Source of the DNA: Epiperipatus broadwayi
Taxonomy: Eukaryota; Onychophora; Udeonychophora; Euonychophora; Peripatidae
Direction: 5' to 3'
Assembly: GCA_028023455.1 (NCBI GenBank)
Contig: JAQFVV010000456.1
Location: forward strand, 434,001 to 498,000
DNA: 64,000 nt
Position numbers and translations under genes: made by a program. Below are positions 61,387-64,000 of the stretch, piece after piece (positions within the stretch are counted from its first letter, which is position 1; each line of letters begins with the position of its first letter). The notes under the pieces are model-generated. The model searched no databases. It had not been told where the DNA came from and worked only from the letters and a program-made list of their open reading frames with translations.

Positions 61387-61660
61387 TGAAATGGCGAAGA
61401 GGGGGGTGATAGCGATAAAAAAATGAAAATTATGAAGAAAAAATGATGAATGATGAAAAGAAGAGGAAAGAATGATACATAAGAAAGGAAGATAAAGATG
61501 AAGAGATGAGAAATGGAAGATGAGATGATATAATGGAAGAAGATGAAGGTGATGGTGAAGAGAGAGAAATTAGATAAAAGAAAATGAAATGATACTATAT
61601 TAGAGAAATGATGATGATAAAATGATAATACATGAAAAAAGAGATGAAAGATAATGAAAA
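61387..61660 (+). repeat. Purine-rich low-complexity tract
   Basis: About 270 bp are almost free of C on the plus strand, built of GAA, GAT, GATGA and AAAG-type words (for example GATGAAGAGATGAG). No frame stays open. It is a decayed microsatellite that may form unusual DNA structures. Confidence 0.75.
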
Positions 61661-63985
61661 CTATCAGAGACTAACTATTCTAAATGATTAGAGACTCCTA
61701 ATGACTTAACTCAGTAGGGTTACAATAAAAATTAAGAATGAATGATGATACAGAGATATACAATTGGACAGAGACCAAATCCAACACTAATGCAAATAAC
61801 TATGGCATATTAATAATCTAACATAAATAATATAAAAGACAATTTAAATCATTATTTAATCGTTATTAGAGTCAGTGTCCTATCAGATCAAATACTCTGA
61901 ATAAAACAAATGATACTTTGTTGGGGACTATCTTACTAAATTATATTAATAATAACAATGAGCAAACAATCTCAGGGGTTTTTAAAAAAAGTCTCTTATG
62001 CAAGATGAAAGTTTAAGTTGCCTAATAAATGATTGCTTGGATGAATAAACATGAATAAACAAATGAGTGATATCTTGTCCGACCATAAGATAACTATCTT
62101 ATGTTCAAACATAGCATAATAAAAAAATGTATATCAATTTAAAGATTTGATTAGTTAATTTAAATTTAAACTAATTATGGCCTATTACCCAAGACATCAC
62201 TTGAGCTGATGCCTTTCCACATACTCACAGACAACCTACTAATAAAATTAAATGCAGATGGATTTTAATTTTAAAATATACAAAATAATGTAAGATACTG
62301 TGCAGTTTTAAAGACAGTAAATACTCTTCTGAATCATTGATATTCTTCATTTCTCATTGCATAATCTTCATTTTGAGAAGATATAATAATTACTTAAAAT
62401 CAATTTTAAAATGAACATTCTATTAAGTATCTGTAATTATGTGATTATCTGTTAATGTGATTCAATCTGAGAATCACGATGATAAGGATGGATTTATATA
62501 ATTTAAACCAGTATAAAATATTTTATATACTTTGTGAAATTTTTGTGAACCTTTGGAACTCAAGACAATATCATATAAAAGAAAAACAAACAGAAACTAA
62601 ACTTTTTAAATAATAATAAATCTGGTTTATTAATGACAACAAAAAAATAAATATTTAGAAAAAAATTACTGGAACAAACATTGCCAAGATAGCACCGTTA
62701 TCTTTTAAACATTTTGACTAACAATCTTTATTTTGACTTACAGAAATTGTGGCATTTTACTTGACTAAAGCTACTGATTATTCCTCTTTACTTTTTTTTT
62801 TCAACTGTTTATTTTAACTGACATCAAAAAAATAACTAAATACAAGATAAACAGAGGCTATTTGATATTTAATTTTATCCAAATAATCTCTTTAAATGAT
62901 TAAGGATTCTAAATCTCTTTACTTTAATTATAATGATATGAATTTAACAATCATAATCTTAAGTTTAATTGACACATTTCATAATACTGTGGTGTTATTT
63001 AACAAACAGAATAATACATTAACAGGTTTATATTATAACGTTTTCCATTTTGCTAGGCCTCTACACACTAATATAAACTGCGCACGAGTTGATCAAGCTA
63101 TGACAAAAAAGAAGAAAGTTGTATTTCTATTCTAAAAACATAGCTATATTTCCTGATCAACTTGGCCTATTAATAGTTGAGAATTATGCTATTGATGAAA
63201 TCAGCTTTTAATTTATTCAATATGGGCGCCAGGTCCTTTTATTCTAAAGAGACCGCTGAAATCTGTCACCAGCATGTCTCACAAATAAAAAAAAGAAAAT
63301 ACTTTTAAACTAATCGGTATTGCATCATACCGTAACGAGAATTATTTTTTTTAAATATTATTATTCCTGAAATTTATTAAACACATTGGCAAAGGTAAAT
63401 TATATATTTAAACATCACTAAAATAATATTAATAAATTTAATAATAATTAATAACTATTATTAATAACGCACAATGAAAAAGGTTGATAAAAGTAAAATC
63501 TCTTTTATTCCAACAAACTAAAAATATTTGTAAGTTAAATTACAAATTAACTAAATTGGAGAGAACATGAATCAAGATCTTGTATAAAATTAATTAAACG
63601 AAAGTCTCTTTAATAAGAAAATTAATGTCTATATCGGGATTATTTTAAGACTTGTTTGCAAACGCTTAATTTTGTCACAATCAGGAATAAATAGTCTTAC
63701 CGGTAAGTTTTAGTGAATTCACACTGGTTGTAGATAACTATGCATAGTTTTTCAGGGTTAAAATGAGCTCACGGCCTTTGATTATTAGTTGATCTTGCAG
63801 TCCATTCTCCTAGTAGGTCATGAAAGCTTTTCTGGTATACATCTTCAGGCACGATGTCTTCAGAAGCTCCGGTTCACTCCGACATGCTGAATTACTTCAG
63901 CGTAGAGTGATCTTGGATATATTATTGTTATCCAAGACCAACTAGAGAAACCAACAAACAAGACATTCTTCAAACTGACCTCTGC
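61661..63985. other. AT-rich sequence without genes
   Basis: I see no supported gene. Near 63.8-63.95 kb the composition is more balanced, and a short hairpin occurs (CTTGGATA ... TATCCAAG, about 63912-63937). Confidence 0.35.
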
Positions 63986-63993
63986 CTTTTATA
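63986..63993 (-). promoter_or_regulatory. TATA-like box at the window edge
   Basis: The minus strand reads AGTATAAAAGGCAGAGG, followed about 18 bp later by TCAGTTTG, an initiator-like sequence. Downstream on the minus strand is more balanced sequence. It could drive a transcript going left or belong to an LTR. No ORF supports either. Confidence 0.25.
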
Positions 63994-64000
63994 CTAGAGG

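Overview
The window is very AT-rich eukaryotic DNA from an invertebrate-type animal genome. There are no bacterial operons, Shine-Dalgarno sites, rRNA or complete tRNA genes. The coding signal I can recognise is almost all relics of retroelements: RTE-like LINEs, a second LINE type with a C-terminal CCHC finger, Penelope-like elements (PLEs) with GIY-YIG endonucleases, and gag-like relics. There are also tRNA-derived SINEs, DNA-transposon ends and many inverted repeats. TTAGGG-like motifs inside one element fit many non-insect metazoans but do not identify the species. No host gene is complete here. The best host candidate is one short signal-peptide-like first exon near 20.4 kb.

Layout. 0-6 kb: a foldback MITE, a 500-N gap, a frameshifted gag-like ORF (minus), microsatellites, and an RTE LINE whose 5' part is inverted. 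6-12 kb: a CCAAT-rich promoter-like patch and a 160-bp direct repeat. 12-18.5 kb: several copies of a dispersed ~452-bp element carrying a type I hammerhead ribozyme motif. 20-24.4 kb: the possible signal-peptide exon, two LINE fragments facing each other, and a 524-bp PLE-tail palindrome. 26-29 kb: a 1.2-kb TIR element with telomere-like repeats and a further palindrome. 32.5-35.1 kb: a nearly complete PLE with one frameshift and one stop. 35-45 kb: mostly unannotatable AT-rich sequence with a 48-bp minisatellite and a LINE 3' end. 45.7-48.8 kb: a decayed but almost full-length RTE LINE interrupted by a hairpin insertion. 49-60 kb: SINEs, palindromes, another ribozyme-bearing copy, a palindrome joining PLE endonuclease remnants to tRNA-like sequence, and a gag-like relic. 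60-64 kb: AT-rich sequence, a purine-rich tract and a TATA-like box at the edge.

Two patterns stand out. First, the ~452-bp family at about 12.3, 14.4, 17.8, 18.3, 32.0 and 55.8 kb has the layout of a hammerhead: CTGANGA, stem II, GAAA, a short CTAG segment, a UC cleavage site and a pairing stem I. It also shows tandem head-to-tail junctions. Both are hallmarks of metazoan retrozymes, small ribozyme retroelements thought to depend on PLEs, and a PLE lies in the same window. Second, many insertions of unrelated families are arranged head to head with their 3' ends pointing outward, which suggests a shared twin-priming or template-switching mechanism.
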